Part shown: positions 33,088 to 45,082 of the stretch, piece by piece
Layout of the letters: each line of letters starts with the position of its first letter
Position numbering within the stretch: position 1 is the stretch's first letter
NCBI RefSeq assembly: GCF_000004825.1
Contig: NW_008805066.1
Coordinates: 62,001 to 126,000, forward strand
Direction of reading: 5' to 3'
DNA length: 64,000 bases
Origin: Heterostelium album PN500
Lineage: Eukaryota > Evosea > Eumycetozoa > Acytosteliales > Acytosteliaceae
Program-made: the position numbers and the translations under genes
Notes under the pieces: model-generated
The model's input: only the letters and a program-made list of their open reading frames with translations
Database searches by the model: none
Told to the model about the DNA's origin: nothing

Positions 33088-34605
33088 TTAGTTGGTGGCA
33101 GCTGGGGTGGTCTCTGGAGCGGCAGCTTCATCAGCACCGACCAAAGCAATCTTGACGGTGATCTCACGACCTTCGACTTCCTTCTTTGTTCAAAGCGAGA
33201 GCCTTTTGTTGGTCAGCAGAGTTGTTGAACTCGACGAAACCGAATCCCTTGGACTTGTTGAAACGGGTGTTGAAGACGATGTGGGCGGCCTTTGGTGCGT
33301 ACTCCTTGAAGATCTCCAACAATTGGTCGTTTCCAACAGAGAATGGGATGTTGGTGACGTACAAGGTGTTGTCAGATGGTTGCTTTGGGGCGGCTGGCTT
33401 TCTCTCTCCTCTTTCGGCACGTGGCTTTCTCTCAGAGGTGGCGGTGGTACCGGTGGCAGTTGAGTCTCTGGCGTTGTTGGCACGACGCTTCTTTGGCTTG
33501 TCGGCGGTGACTGGGGTGGTGGCAGCTGGTGAGGTGGCTGGCGAGGTGCTCTCAGTAGCGGCGGTGGAACCGTTGGTTTTTGGCTTACGGGTTCCACGTG
33601 GCTTACGGGTGCTCTTGGTGGTTGTTCTGACTTGACGTGGCTCAGTGCTTCTTTCTTTGGTCAACTCGACGTTGATGGCTCTACCATCAATCTCAATCTT
33701 GTTGAGGGCATCAATAGCTTTCTGAGCAGCTGCTTCGCTGTCCATTTCGACGAATCCATATCCCAATGATGATCCTCTCTTTGTGATAATTCTTGAGCTA
33801 ACACTAAATATTTATTATTATTAAAATATTGAATATTAATAAAAAACTATTCTCTTCTCTTTTTGTTTTGTTTTTATTTTATATTTGGTGAATGAATAAA
33901 TAATGAATGGGGTGATTGATATATAACATTTAAATATTCTTCTTTCTTCTTCTTCTTCTTCTTCTTCTTCTTCTTCTTCTTCTTTCTTTTCTTATTCTTC
34001 ATTTAACACATTATGAAAAACATCTATCTTTAAAGTTTAGAATTTGATTGATAAACAAATAAAGAATTTTTGTTTGAATGTTTGTAAATGCTTTGTTTCC
34101 ATTTAGTTTATTCAGAGTTTATATAACTATTGATTCAATCTAAACTTGATATGACTAAATAGGTTGATAGTATAACTATTGAGTTGCGTTATAACAAATG
34201 ATGTTGTTCTTGAAGTGCTGAACGTCTTCACTATACTATCTAATGTACATATTATGTCTTTGTTCTAAAAAAAAAAAAAAACTTTTTTTTTGTTTTTTTA
34301 CTACTAACTAATAAAGAAGAAAATAAAGAAGAATATATGGAATATAGAACAATAATAAAGTATGTATTATTTATAATAATATATTATAGTGATAGTAATA
34401 AAGTAAAAAGTAATATAACTATATAACTAAATAATATTTGTTTTTTTTTTTTTTTTTTTTGAACTTACACAGATCCATAAACAGAGAATTTCTCAGTCAA
34501 ATCGGTTTCCTTGAGACTGAATGACAAGTTACCAACGAATAATTTGGATGGTGAGGCAACTGGGGCAGTGTTGACTGGGGCGGCAGTAGTAGTATCAGCT
34601 GACAT
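33088..34605 (-). CDS. two-RRM RNA-binding protein with apparent C-terminal frameshift
   Basis: Exon 1 is 34469-34605 and exon 2 begins at 33803. The intron is 665 bp, unusually long here, and contains a (TTC)n tract. RRM1 spans the junction (RNP2 KLFVGNLSF, RNP1 GYGFVEMD). A Thr/Arg/Lys-rich linker with APKKRR-type basic clusters follows, then RRM2 (TLYVTNIPFS; RNP1 KGFGFVEF). The frame from exon 2 stops at 33164 after ALALNKEGSRRS. One base over, the expected last strand continues (EVEGREITVKIALVGADEAA ... PAATN) to a stop at 33088. By analogy with RRM1 (ALNKIEIDGRAINVEL) this is a one-base difference near 33180-33190, either an assembly error or a real mutation. Role: mRNA or rRNA binding, nucleolin-like shape; exact function unknown. 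Confidence 0.75.
33945..33983. repeat. (TTC)n microsatellite inside the RRM gene intron
   Basis: About 13 consecutive TTC units on plus (GAA on the coding strand). It lies inside the long intron of the RRM gene, so it does not affect coding. Confidence 0.85.
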
Positions 34606-35268
34606 TTTTAGTTTTTGTTGTTGGTTTGTTTATAAGGGATATACAATGTGATTTTGAGTAAAGAGCAAGTGATTTGAGGACGCGTCTATTGTTGCAGGAG
34701 CAATGTCGAACGATATAGGAGCAAGGATGAACTAATAAAAGTTAAAGAGATAATTGTTTCTAAAGGATTGAAGTTGGGAAAAACCTATACAGATAATGGA
34801 TACCTTGAGTTGTGGCAGGTGTGTGTCGAGCGAAAGGTGGGTTGTTGGTGCAAGCACGGTGTGAACGACAAAACTTTTTTGAAATTTTTATTAAATTTTT
34901 ATTTTTATTGGTGAGATCTCTAAAAAAAAATTAAAAAAATAGAAAGTCAACAAACAACAACAAGAAGAAGAAAATAGTTGTTATTATTAAATTGATTATT
35001 ATCAATAGGTTATAGACATTATAAAAAACACACACACACACACTATTATATATTCAACTTCTTCTTTGCTTTTCATCCATCCAAGATTAGTTAAATTTTA
35101 ACTTTTTAATTGAAATTTAAAATATTTTATTTATTGTTTATCTTTTTGACTTGTCAGTTATTCTTTTATTATATTAATGGTTTAAATAATATATCTCTAT
35201 CCCATCTATCTTATCTCAATCGTAAATCTTTATTTTGATTTTTTTGATGTGCTTGTTGTTATTGTTGT
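34606..35268. other. intergenic
   Basis: Upstream region of the RRM gene and 3' side of the LIM gene. A (CA)n tract at about 35029-35042. Nothing coding seen. Confidence 0.6.
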
Positions 35269-37623
35269 TTAAACAACGAGTGAATGTGAATTGTTTTTTG
35301 GTTTACATGATGCACATGTTGGTTGTTTGTCATCGTTTGAGAATTTAGTACCATGTGGTATATTGACTTTGCATCTAGAACACTATTTTGTTGATCATGT
35401 TGATTTTTTTTTTTTTTTTTTGTTAGTTTGTATAAATAATAATAATATATGATTATTTTTATAATAGTGAAACACTAACCTTGAAACAGTGTGGATGATA
35501 AGTCTTTCCAAGAGCAAAGATACTGGCACCTCCGACGATGGCACCAAGACATTGTGGACAACGATCAGCACGTCCACTATCAAGACAGTTGAAACAGCAG
35601 TAGTTGGAGATAGAAGAGGTAACTCTGTCTCTAGAGTAGTCCAATCCGGTAATCACACTCTTACATACACTACACTTGAAACATTGTTTATGATATTTCT
35701 CATTGTCAATCGATACAAAACCTTAATTAATCATTAGTTAGTTATTAATGTTTTTTTTTTATAATAAAAATAATAGATGGTTTTATAATTACTTACTTTC
35801 ATCAGAAGTGAATCTCTTGTAACAAATATTACAATGACCTAGTTGTTGTCTTGTTTGTTTGTTACGTTCGTTTAAGATTACTTGACAACCGGCACAGAGG
35901 TAGCCTGTATCGTTTTGGAAGTAGGCGTCGTTCAATGGTGAACGACATATGTAGCAAGTGAAGCAATGAGGGTGGAACTTGTCTCCCTGTGCATTGAAGA
36001 TGGTGGTACCATAGATCTCCTTGCTACACTTTTGGCATCCGAATACAGGTGGTTTGTCATGTGGAGTCGACTTGTCATCGATGTAGGTAACGGCGAAATT
36101 CTTTGGACCGGTTACTTCGCCAAACAAGTTGCTCTTGCTTCCCGCGTGGTTGGTAGTGTTATCAATCTTGTAGACATTTGATTGAGTGTACACTGATGAT
36201 AGCTTTTGTTGTGAGGTATTGGGTGAGTCATTTCCACCACGACTGTCAACATAGCCTACACTGTAAGACTTTGGTTGCGCTTCTGGTATATAGGTTGTTG
36301 TAATTTGTGTTGGTTGTGGCTGTGGATTTGGTTGGAATTGATATATTTGTTGTTGTTGTTGTTGTTCTTGATTATGAATTTGATGTAAATGAAGAGACTC
36401 TTGATTCTGTTGTGGTTGTTCATGATGGTGATAATGATGGATATGAATTTCATCTATATGTCCGCCGCTGGCAGTCGGAGAGACAATGGTTGGAGCACTC
36501 TGTGGTTGTGGAATCTCAATTATTTCGATCGTGGACTGAGGTGGGGCAGGAATGAATACTTCAACAGTTTGTTGTTTCATTGGTGGTGGAGTGGAACATG
36601 AAGAGGAAGATGAAGATGAGGATGTTGAATCTGAATCATTGTCAACCCAAATACTCGACTTTATCTCTGGTTTTGTTGTTTCATAAAAATTTGGATTATT
36701 ATTGTTGTTATTAATTGAAGTAGAAGGAGATTGCATTCCAAACCCAATATCAAATTTAATACTGTTGAATTCATTGCTTAGGTAATCACCTGAATCCTTT
36801 GAAAAAGTGGAACCTGGTTCATTCCAATGATTACTGGTTATTGGGGTACTGAATTTGTTTTCATCAGATTGAACTTGAACATGATAAAGAGCTGGAGCTG
36901 GTTGTTCAATGTTTGGTTTGGGGTTAATGTTGTTCTCAATAGGAATGGTGTAAGTTGTAGTGATTGTTTTGGTCACCTCTATGTGAGTTGGAATATTGGA
37001 ATCCGAGGACATTGAGCAAAGAGTTGGAGATCCAATGGTGGTTTCAGTGTGAGGAGAATTCACCTGAGTTACATGCAGATTTTGAATCTCTGGTTCATAG
37101 AAGATGGCTGAGGATATCTTGGTCTCAGTTAGAGATGGAGAGTGGCTGGTTTGTTCAAAAGTAGGGTTTTGAACTTTGCTAGCACCGTCATCAAACTCAA
37201 CTTTATTAATGATCATTGAGGTGGGTCTTGATGTTGTCGGTGTTCTTGGACTAGTATTGGAAATTGTTACCACAGGATTGGTAGATTTCTTACCAAAGGT
37301 GGATGAATAATCTGATTTTGGACTGCTGACACCTGTTGACTTTCTGATATTGATCTTTGGTGCATTGGTGACTTGACCAGGTCTTGGTTTTTTATAATCC
37401 AACTCGCAATATGGAAGTCTGTCTATTTCAAAATATACATCTCCTAAATGTTTATTGCCTAGATTGAAACATTTGTTTTAGAAAAAATTTGATTTTCTAT
37501 AATATTAAAATTTTAAATCTTACAATCAAAACAAACAAAACAAGTTGGATGATAATGAAATCCAAATACTTTAATTGATTCTCCTTCCACCCTTGTTTGA
37601 CATTTTCTACAGGTATATAGCAT
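35269..37623 (-). CDS. four-LIM-domain protein
   Basis: Four exons: 37524-37623, 35797-37458, 35480-35721 and 35269-35382; 705 residues. LIM1 is at the very N-terminus ([14 protein letters not shown] ... [12 protein letters not shown] ... [11 protein letters not shown]). A Ser/Thr/Pro/Gln-rich middle of about 380 residues with no clear domain follows. LIM2 ([12 protein letters not shown] ... [11 protein letters not shown]), LIM3 ([10 protein letters not shown] ... [11 protein letters not shown]) and LIM4 ([10 protein letters not shown] ... HPHCFKCSRC ... CASCKP) close the protein. The last acceptor (TAG at 35383-35385) was chosen because it restores the LIM4 C-F-K-C-S-R-C pattern; the TAG eight bases on would break the frame. 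LIM proteins usually scaffold actin and adhesion complexes; which one this is I cannot say. Confidence 0.82.
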
Positions 37624-38276
37624 TCTCTCTTTTAAAAGTTGAAAAAGATTATAAAGATATAAAAAAAAAATTATTATTGAGATTTATTTTATATGTATAA
37701 AAATAGAATTAATATTAACAGGTATGAATAAATATTTAAATTAAAAATTTTGGAACATGTTCTTTATTGATTAAATTGGGTATTCCAATCAATTAAAAAA
37801 TTTCATATTAATTAATTTTTTTAGTTGATACTTATCACATGATAAAACAACATTAATTTAACTATATATTTTTTGAATTTATTTAAGGTGTTTAAGTTGA
37901 CAGTGGTATATATATATGTATATATAAATGCCATCTCCTTCAAGTGGTTGATCATTTTTATTATAATGATCAAAATGAGTGAAGGTGGTGTTGTGTGTTG
38001 AAGCATATATATTTTTAAAGTGGGGTGAACCAGCAGCCAACCAAAGTTTATTTTTGATTAAGATTGGTGTGTGGTATGATTAACAATTGAAGTGTATTTT
38101 TGTTTTTTTCTTATTATGAAAGAGATGTTCCAATTATTGCGGTTTAAAATTAATATTTTGTGCCAAGTGTCAATGTGATTTGGGGTATATTACTGTTGGT
38201 GGTCAGTTAAATAAACAAATACATTTTTTTTTATTGACACGCATTATAAATCAACATTAATATTAAAAATGTGTTA
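37624..38276. other. intergenic
   Basis: Spacer between two minus-strand genes, with poly-A/T and TATATA runs. Nothing coding seen. Confidence 0.6.
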
Positions 38277-39554
38277 CTATTGTTGAGATGTTTGATTGTT
38301 TCCGATGGCAGTTGCAATACCGCTGTTATTACTATTGTTGGTGGTGGTGGCGTTGGCTTGAGTCAAAATGACATCGGCAGTGTGTAGATAAAGAAGTAGT
38401 TCAATGAGGCGACAACTGAGTTTGTCAGAGTTTTGGCAACCATAAGATTTAACTTGGTTGTAAAGATTCATGAATTTCTCATTGTCAAAAGCTGTTCTAG
38501 AAATAGTGGGATGGTATTGTTCCACAACACGCCTTACGCTTATTGGTTGCCTAGTTTTAGTAAAAAGTTTGGGGATAACGATGTTTAAGAACTTTCGAAG
38601 TTCCATTGTAATAATATACAATACTTACTCATCGAGTGTGCCATTGGGACATTCGTCCTCTGGGGAATCACAGGTGAACAGGAAAAATATGATACGAAAC
38701 TGCTGTTTGGTGACACGAGTATTGTTATCGAGAGTGGTTATGCGCTCGCCACGACTGTCATAGTTGTTGTTGAGTAATACTAATCGGAGTATTTTATTGA
38801 GTTTCTCTGTTGGAAATGGGTGAATAGTCGTTGATGATGTGGTTGTCGATGTGTTTGTGACTGGATCAATCGTCACTGTTATATTTTGAATGGTTTCTCC
38901 TTCGTGTGTCACCAGGTGTGGATGCCGCGTCACCAAATAGTTCCAAAAAGAGTGTATAAAATGATCTAGAAATCCAAGTGAAATAGTATGATTTGCATCT
39001 TGTTTGACATGAAAGATATTCTCAATCTGTGAAAATTCTTCACTGTCAAACATACAACCATGAAAATGCAATACACTAGAAAAGCACATTGATGATTCAA
39101 ATTAAAATTAGATTATGTGTTAGTATTGAATTGAACAAACATTTAGAACTGGTAATTACCTTGTATCAAATGAAGAAGCTAATATTGGTGATTGAGTTAG
39201 AGGTTGTTCTTGTGCTTGCATAACAACACGTTGCATCATTGGTGATGAATAACGCTCTTGTTGTAGCTTGTGTTTGTCGCCATCTTTTACTATGACTTGC
39301 ACGTTGAATGGCTGTTTACTCTGTGTCAGTCCCAAATCTCTGATTGTATTGTCGTCGTTGAATAGCTTGCCCGAGTAAATATAGGCAAACAATGGATTAT
39401 CTGGCAACACACCCAGTTCTTTGGGTCTAAGATCTCTGAACGACTGACTTACACTACCAAATGTATTGGATGGTTTCAACTTTAGTACACACTGAAGTTT
39501 TGTGTTGATAATGAACCGCACTGATACATTTTCACCCTCAAATTCCGATGACAT
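38277..39554 (-). CDS. ubiquitin-like-domain protein, function unknown
   Basis: Three exons: 39160-39554, 38629-39075 and 38277-38550; 371 residues. The last acceptor was chosen at CTAG (38551) because it gives an open, in-phase join (TLDE-QPISVRRVV); intron sizes are 84, 78 bp. Residues about 8-90 look like a ubiquitin-like or Ras-association-type fold (VSVRFIINTKLQCVLKLKPS, LPDNPLFAYIYSGKLFNDDN, IRDLGLTQ). The middle contains an acidic segment with a helix-rich, EF-hand-like look (DSEEFSQIENIFHVKQDANH) and Thr-rich inserts; the end is Asn/Thr-rich. No catalytic motif seen. It may be a regulator or adaptor; this is guesswork. Confidence 0.6.
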
Positions 39555-40332
39555 TTTTTATATATTTATTTTTTTTTAAGAATGTATGTACAATTATTAT
39601 ATAATAGATATTAATAAACAAAAAAAAACAACTATTTACAAATTATATAATTAAAAGGATATTTATATGTCCAAATGTAATACTACTTTAGTGAAATTAT
39701 GACAATGAATAATTTAAATAATCATTCATTCAAAAACAATTTTTAATATTAAAGAAATAAAACGAAAATATAGTATCTTTAATCTGTTAATATATATATA
39801 TATTATATATACAAATAAACATAAAATTATTTATATTTATCTTTATATATATAAACATTTATCATATGTTAAACAATTTGGTAAATATATTTATATATTA
39901 TTATAATGGATAATAAGCAAAATTTACTTATCTTTGTGAATTTGAATTGAACAACCACACACAAAGCATGATTAAAAATATAAATTGTTTTTTTTTTTTT
40001 TAAATTTTTTTCTCTCTCTTTGTTGTTATTGCATTTCATTTTAACTAGTTGAATATATATATGTGTGTGAGTTGTTACAAAATGTTCACACAAAATTGAG
40101 AACAAATTTTTTTTTCAAAATTTGTTTTTTTTTTTTTTTTTTTAGAAAATTTTTGCTTTATTTGGTAAATCTACAATTTCTTTTGAATCTGATTAGATTT
40201 CTGGGCATCGTTGATTTCTAAAAAAAAATTGATTTTTTTTTTTTTTTGGTTTTTTTACTTCCCTCAAATGCTGTCTCCTTTGATTTTATTCTACACTATT
40301 TTATCCACTATATTATCTATAAATATTCAGTC
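39555..40332. other. divergent promoter region
   Basis: Lies between two genes transcribed away from each other. Long poly-T runs (39994, 40110-40143, 40230-40246) and TATATA stretches. No coding sequence. Confidence 0.6.
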
Positions 40333-41113
40333 ATGGTATCCATTACAAAAGCACATGCTATAGCATTATTGTTTGCTCTTTTAGCCTTAGTTTGCACAAT
40401 TATATCTTTCTCAAGTATGCATACATATTAAAAATAATAACTAAGATTATTATCTTTGATTTTTAGGAAAAAAAAAAAACAATTAATTTTTTAATGTATA
40501 TCATTTTATTTTAGCTTATTGGTATAAAGTTGAAGCATCAGTAGGAGGAGCAGATTTGAAAGTATTGATTTCATTTATGAAAGAGAATACTCAGACCAGA
40601 GGTATCGATCAAACAAAATCGTGGTATGAATCTGGAAAGCGTAATCGTGAGAGGGCAATCTACGGTGTCTGCATTGCCTTTGTGATTCTCAGTTTCATCT
40701 CTTTGCTCTATGTGCTTGTGATGGGTCTGATCGGTGCACTCGGTGGTCTCAACAGATTCACCAAGTTGCGTGCGAACCTCTCGATTCGTCTCATGAATAT
40801 CGTTTCGATGTTGTTCCTTCTGATCGCCGTTCTGGCGTTTATCCGTTTGCCACAATCGACCAACGACGACTGCAAATCCAACGGTCCCGTATACTTCCCA
40901 TGCAATCTCTACGGTTGCGATTCATTCTATGGTGGACAGAGTGTCAATAACGACTCTTTCCATTGGACACCCTACATTGGTTGGGGTTTTGCAATTGTAG
41001 CCGCCTTTTTCAATGCATTCTCTGTTGTAATCTCATTCTTTGTTTCATTCCAAAATACCACCGGTGGAGCTACCACTACACCATCCAAAGATTATCAAGA
41101 ACAACTTGAATAA
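40333..41113 (+). CDS. four-transmembrane protein (tandem paralogue 1)
   Basis: Exons 40333-40414 and 40515-41113, 226 residues. Four hydrophobic segments: AHAIALLFALLALVCTIISF, a second in GVCIAFVILSFISLLYVLVM, a third in LMNIVSMLFLLIAVLAFI, and a fourth in YIGWGFAIVAAFFNAFSVVI. The loop between segments 3 and 4 holds four cysteines (NDDCKSNG, FPCNLYGCDSF), and after segment 1 there is a W-Y-K motif; this is claudin- or Sur7-like topology. It shares layout and motifs (WY, RERAIYG/NERSIYR, VGWA/IGWG) with the gene 0.9 kb downstream. It is probably plasma-membrane; function unknown. Confidence 0.7.
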
Positions 41114-41974
41114 TCAAGTATATCATTCATTATATATATATATACATATCATATTCTATTCCACACATTTATTATTTTCACATCAAATGTCTTTTACTTA
41201 AGTTATGCTCAACTTCAAAACAAAACAATAACAATAATAACAATAACAACAACAACAAAGATTGAAATAACTTCAAATCCAGTAACAACAACAACAACAA
41301 CGATCAACTTACCAAGACAACATATAAACAAAGCAGCAACTATATAAATTCTAAACTTAGTAATAGCTAATCGAATTACTATTTAACATTTAAAATCGAA
41401 TCAATTGTATAACTACTCCTTTCGATCTACCAAACCAATCACAATAAATGTTTACTTTTAAATACCGTATCAATCATGATATTTAAATGATGTATTTTTG
41501 AAAATTTATTTTTAATTTTTTATTTCGAAAATGTGTGGGTTATTTTTACTGTTGGATTGATTTATATGTTTGGTACATGTATATACACAAGAGATAACAG
41601 AATTTATAAGATGATGGGGTGAAAAGATTGAATTTATTATCTATTTATCAGTGCTGGGTAAATCAACAATATAATATACCAAACAATCACAAAATCAGAC
41701 TATTATTATTCGTGATTACAAAAATCCAACAAATGAATAAGTTGTGTGTTTTGCTAATGTATATAATATATGATATGTATATTGAAGTTATGAATATATA
41801 TATTGACTAATTAAATATATATATAATTACATTATACTAAAAAAAAACAAAACAAAACAAAACAAAACAAATACTACACTTTATTTATATATAAATTTTA
41901 TTTATCTTTAAATATTTTAAAGATTCAATAAGAATAAATATTTATTTCTATTTATTTAGATAAGTAGAACAACA
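41114..41974. other. intergenic with CAA-rich and (AAAAC)n runs
   Basis: Holds the 3' UTR of the first four-TM gene and the promoter of the second. CAACAA-rich at 41228-41305 and five AAAAC units at about 41846-41870. A 63-codon frame here is not gene-like. Confidence 0.6.
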
Positions 41975-42598
41975 ATGTCAAATGCTTTTAGAATAAGAAT
42001 TGTATCATTTGCTTTGTTTGGACTGACATGGATACTTTTAGTTGTTTCGTTCTCCACTTTTTGGTATTTCTATACAGACTATGAAAATGGTGCGAAAAGA
42101 TATATGTGGTCGAAATTCAACGAGATGAGAGTGATGATCTACGAAAACGATGTTCTGGTGGAGAATTACATTACCAGTTGGGATATGACCGAGAAAACCA
42201 ATGAACGAAGTATCTATAGAGCGTCGGTGGCATTCGTTATACTGTCTTGGATACAGCTGACAATCTTGTTGTTGACTATAGGATTGTCGTTCGCCGGCGC
42301 ACTCGATCGAATATCGTCGTTCCCTTTCAACCTAATGATTCGTGGTATGTCGATTTGCGCAGTGGTATTCTCTGTGATTGCAATGTTGGTATTCACAGGA
42401 CTGCCAGCTGCCAAACTAAAAGACTGTCAAAACACCTATAGCGATAGCGAATGTAATTTTTCCGACTTTAAACATTTTGTCTATACGTCTAAGATGACAA
42501 GAGCAAACCCAGATGTTGGATGGGCCGTAATCATTCCAGCGATAGCATTCAACATTGGTGGAAGTGTTGTATCATTCTTTGTAAACTATCAAGAATAA
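41975..42598 (+). CDS. four-transmembrane protein (tandem paralogue 2)
   Basis: Single exon, 207 residues. Hydrophobic segments at VSFALFGLTWILLVVSFSTF, VAFVILSWIQLTILLLTIGL, ISICAVVF-type (MSICAVVFSVIAMLVFTGL) and VGWAVIIPAIAFNIGGSVVS. The last loop carries two cysteines (KDCQN, SECNF). Same topology as the upstream neighbour but without its intron and with little identity, so the duplication is old. Role unknown. Confidence 0.7.
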   Translation: MSNAFRIRIVSFALFGLTWILLVVSFSTFWYFYTDYENGAKRYMWSKFNEMRVMIYENDVLVENYITSWDMTEKTNERSIYRASVAFVILSWIQLTILLLTIGLSFAGALDRISSFPFNLMIRGMSICAVVFSVIAMLVFTGLPAAKLKDCQNTYSDSECNFSDFKHFVYTSKMTRANPDVGWAVIIPAIAFNIGGSVVSFFVNYQE

Positions 42599-44022
42599 TA
42601 ATTGATTCAATCAAAAGAAAAAAAAAAAAAAAAGTAAAAGATAAATCGTCATTTATCATAAACATTATGCAAAACCAAATTGTAAATGCAAAAACAATAA
42701 ACAAATATTATAATTATTTATTAATTCATGGTTGTTTAAATACAATAAAAAAAAAAACGTGACTCAACGGATAAAAAAATTCAAAAATAAATATATATTT
42801 ATTTTCAAAAATATATTTTGTCTCAAATCTCAAAAAAAAAAAAAAAAAAGATTTGCAATTATGATTTTTTTTTTTTTTTTTTTAACAGTCACAAACAAAA
42901 AATTTATCAAAAATCCGTTTTGCAAAATTTTTTCATTTTTTTTCAAAATTGAATAGCGTGCAGTTGGCATCACCCCACCACAAAGATGGAAATTTATTAT
43001 TATTAGATAACAGCTAATTGGAAATTTGAATTTAAATTACAAAAACTTTTGACATAGCGGTTTTTGGTGGGATAAATCCTCAGTACGGGTGATTATTTTG
43101 AATTTTTACTTCATTTTTCTAATTAATTTTTTCTCATTTCAAAAGTTTCAATTAAAATTAATTTTTATTTTATTTATTTTTCACTTTCACCACGCAGTCA
43201 CACTAGTTGAAGCTTCTCTCATAAAATTCTCTCATACAATTCTCTCATATCATTTCTCTCTCAGTCCCTCTCATATAAATATTTTCTATTAGTATTCACA
43301 TAGAAAACTTGGTATGTACTCTCTTTAATAAATTTATATGACCAAATTATAATAGGAAAAAATATTTTTTTATTTAATTTTTTTTTTTTAAAAAAACTTT
43401 CTTTTTTTATCCTGCCTATTACAACGACTATTGCCACTATTTTTTTTTGTGTTTTTATTTATTTCTCACGACTGTATCTAACTATGACAGCCGATCAACC
43501 CAAATGATAATTGCGGAACAACCACCGCAATCGCTCAAAACTAACTAACTATTGTTTTTAAAGGTGGTAGTTTCTTAGTTGGTTCATCTCAATAATTATC
43601 ATATTATTTGTGATCATCATATTTATCAAAAATTCACTATTTTTTTTCCTTACATAATATTCTTATTTTAAAGGTTGACATATGCATTATTGTAGCCACA
43701 AATTTATATTTATTTATATTTTGTTTTGTTTGAATCAAATTGATTGGTCATAAAATCAAAATTTAATAGTCATTAAAACTATGATTTTATTTTTGTTACT
43801 TTTACACCTTTAATTTTTGAATCGAATCGAATCGTTACTAACTTCAAAATGTTTTCTTTTTTCTTAATTTAAATTTCGTCGTTTTTTTTATGTTTTGCCA
43901 ACCGCGCCAAAATATTTTTTTTTTCGCTCCACTACAGCCACACCAGCAACAAATTTTTTTTTGCCATCAAATCTCAACTGCAACTTTGACATATTTATTT
44001 TATACATACACACATAAAAACA
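42599..44022. other. upstream region of HMG gene, possible 5' UTR intron
   Basis: Contains poly-A/T runs, a CT-rich block with five CTCTCATA-like units (about 43215-43275), then GTATGT at 43312. An AG acceptor (CTACAG) at 43937 lies shortly before the HMG-box start codon. A 5' UTR intron 43312-43937 is plausible. Inside it, ATTGCGG and CCGCAAT (43510-43531) form a perfect 7-bp hairpin with an 8-base loop. Confidence 0.4.
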
Positions 44023-44430
44023 ATGAGCAGCACAGACGAATCAAGCTCGTCCTCCGAGGAGGAAGTTAAGAAGACCAAGAAGGAGGCCAAGGTAAAGAAG
44101 TCCAAGAAGGATACCAAGAGCAAGAAACCAAAGAAGGAAAAGAAGAACAAGAAGAAGAAGAAGGATGCCAACGCTCCACGTCGTTACCTCTCACCATTCA
44201 TTTTCTTCTCCAAGGAGTACCGTCCAACCATCAAGGCCGAGAATCCAAAGGCCACTTTCGGTGAAATCGGTGCCTTGTTGGGTAAGAGATGGGAGACCAT
44301 CTCTGCTGATGACAAGAAGAGATACGAAAAGTTAGCCCAAGAAGACAAGAAGCGTTGGGAGATGGAAAAGAAGGTCTACGACGAGAACAAGAAGAATGAA
44401 TCCGAGTCAGAGTCATCCGATTCCGATTAA
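44023..44430 (+). CDS. HMG-box chromatin protein (HMGB/Nhp6 type)
   Basis: Single coding exon, 135 residues. An acidic Ser start (SSSSSEEEV) and a Lys-rich stretch lead into one HMG box, about residues 50-118: [40 protein letters not shown], and [21 protein letters not shown] short acidic Ser tail ends it. Such proteins bind DNA without sequence preference, bend it and loosen nucleosomes, often with the SPT16/Pob3 complex. Codon use is strongly biased to C/G-ending codons, so expression is probably high. The size fits a one-box HMGB. Confidence 0.9.
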   Translation: MSSTDESSSSSEEEVKKTKKEAKVKKSKKDTKSKKPKKEKKNKKKKKDANAPRRYLSPFIFFSKEYRPTIKAENPKATFGEIGALLGKRWETISADDKKRYEKLAQEDKKRWEMEKKVYDENKKNESESESSDSD

Positions 44431-45082
44431 ACAAGTTATACAGCTCATCAACAATCCACACCTCACCTTTTTCAACAATCACCGAAGCCAGTTTAAACAA
44501 CAATCAAAAAAAAAAAAAACCTTACAATCAAAACCAAACAATTAACAAAATTGTTTATTTTTTTTTTTATTTTTTTTTTTGAAGAATCCTAAAAATAATA
44601 ATGTTTTATAAAAAAAGATATTTAAATAAACATAAATTAAACTAATATTTAGAAATGTGTTTGTTTATTGATTTGATCTTTTAAATTATAAACCAAGTAA
44701 TAATTTAATTTTTGAAACTTTTTAACTTATCAAAAAAACTAATCTATGATTATTTGAATCAGGCACATCATTTGCAAGTTTCGTTTCATCTTACAACCAC
44801 CAACGAAAATCTTGTAAATTATATTAAAAAACAAATTTTCTTGCATTATAACCACCAATATTACCTAAGAGAGGTTGTATGACCACCAAATCTGCAAGAA
44901 AAAAAAAAAAAAAAAAAACATTATAAAAAAAAAAATAAGCCAAATACCTATTCATATTGTTTACCTCTATGAAATTAGGAAACATTAATTTAAATTCCAT
45001 TGATCCTTGTAATATTTATAAATAGTATAACTATATTGAATAAATAATTTTTATTTTTAGAAAATAATAAATAGATTATTAG
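44431..45082. other. intergenic
   Basis: 3' flank of the HMG gene and leader of the next plus-strand gene. AT-rich; nothing coding seen. Confidence 0.6.

Noticed and set aside
33944-33985. CRISPR-like or regulatory repeat
   Set aside because: A plain TTC microsatellite without spacers; CRISPR arrays are not expected in a eukaryotic nuclear genome.
35374-35382. Frameshift at the end of the LIM gene
   Set aside because: Using the TAG acceptor eight bases earlier restores a perfect LIM4 cysteine pattern, so no break is needed.
38277-38628. Separate small gene starting MELRKFLNIV
   Set aside because: An acceptor at 38551 joins the same sequence in frame to the upstream exon with a normal 78-bp intron.
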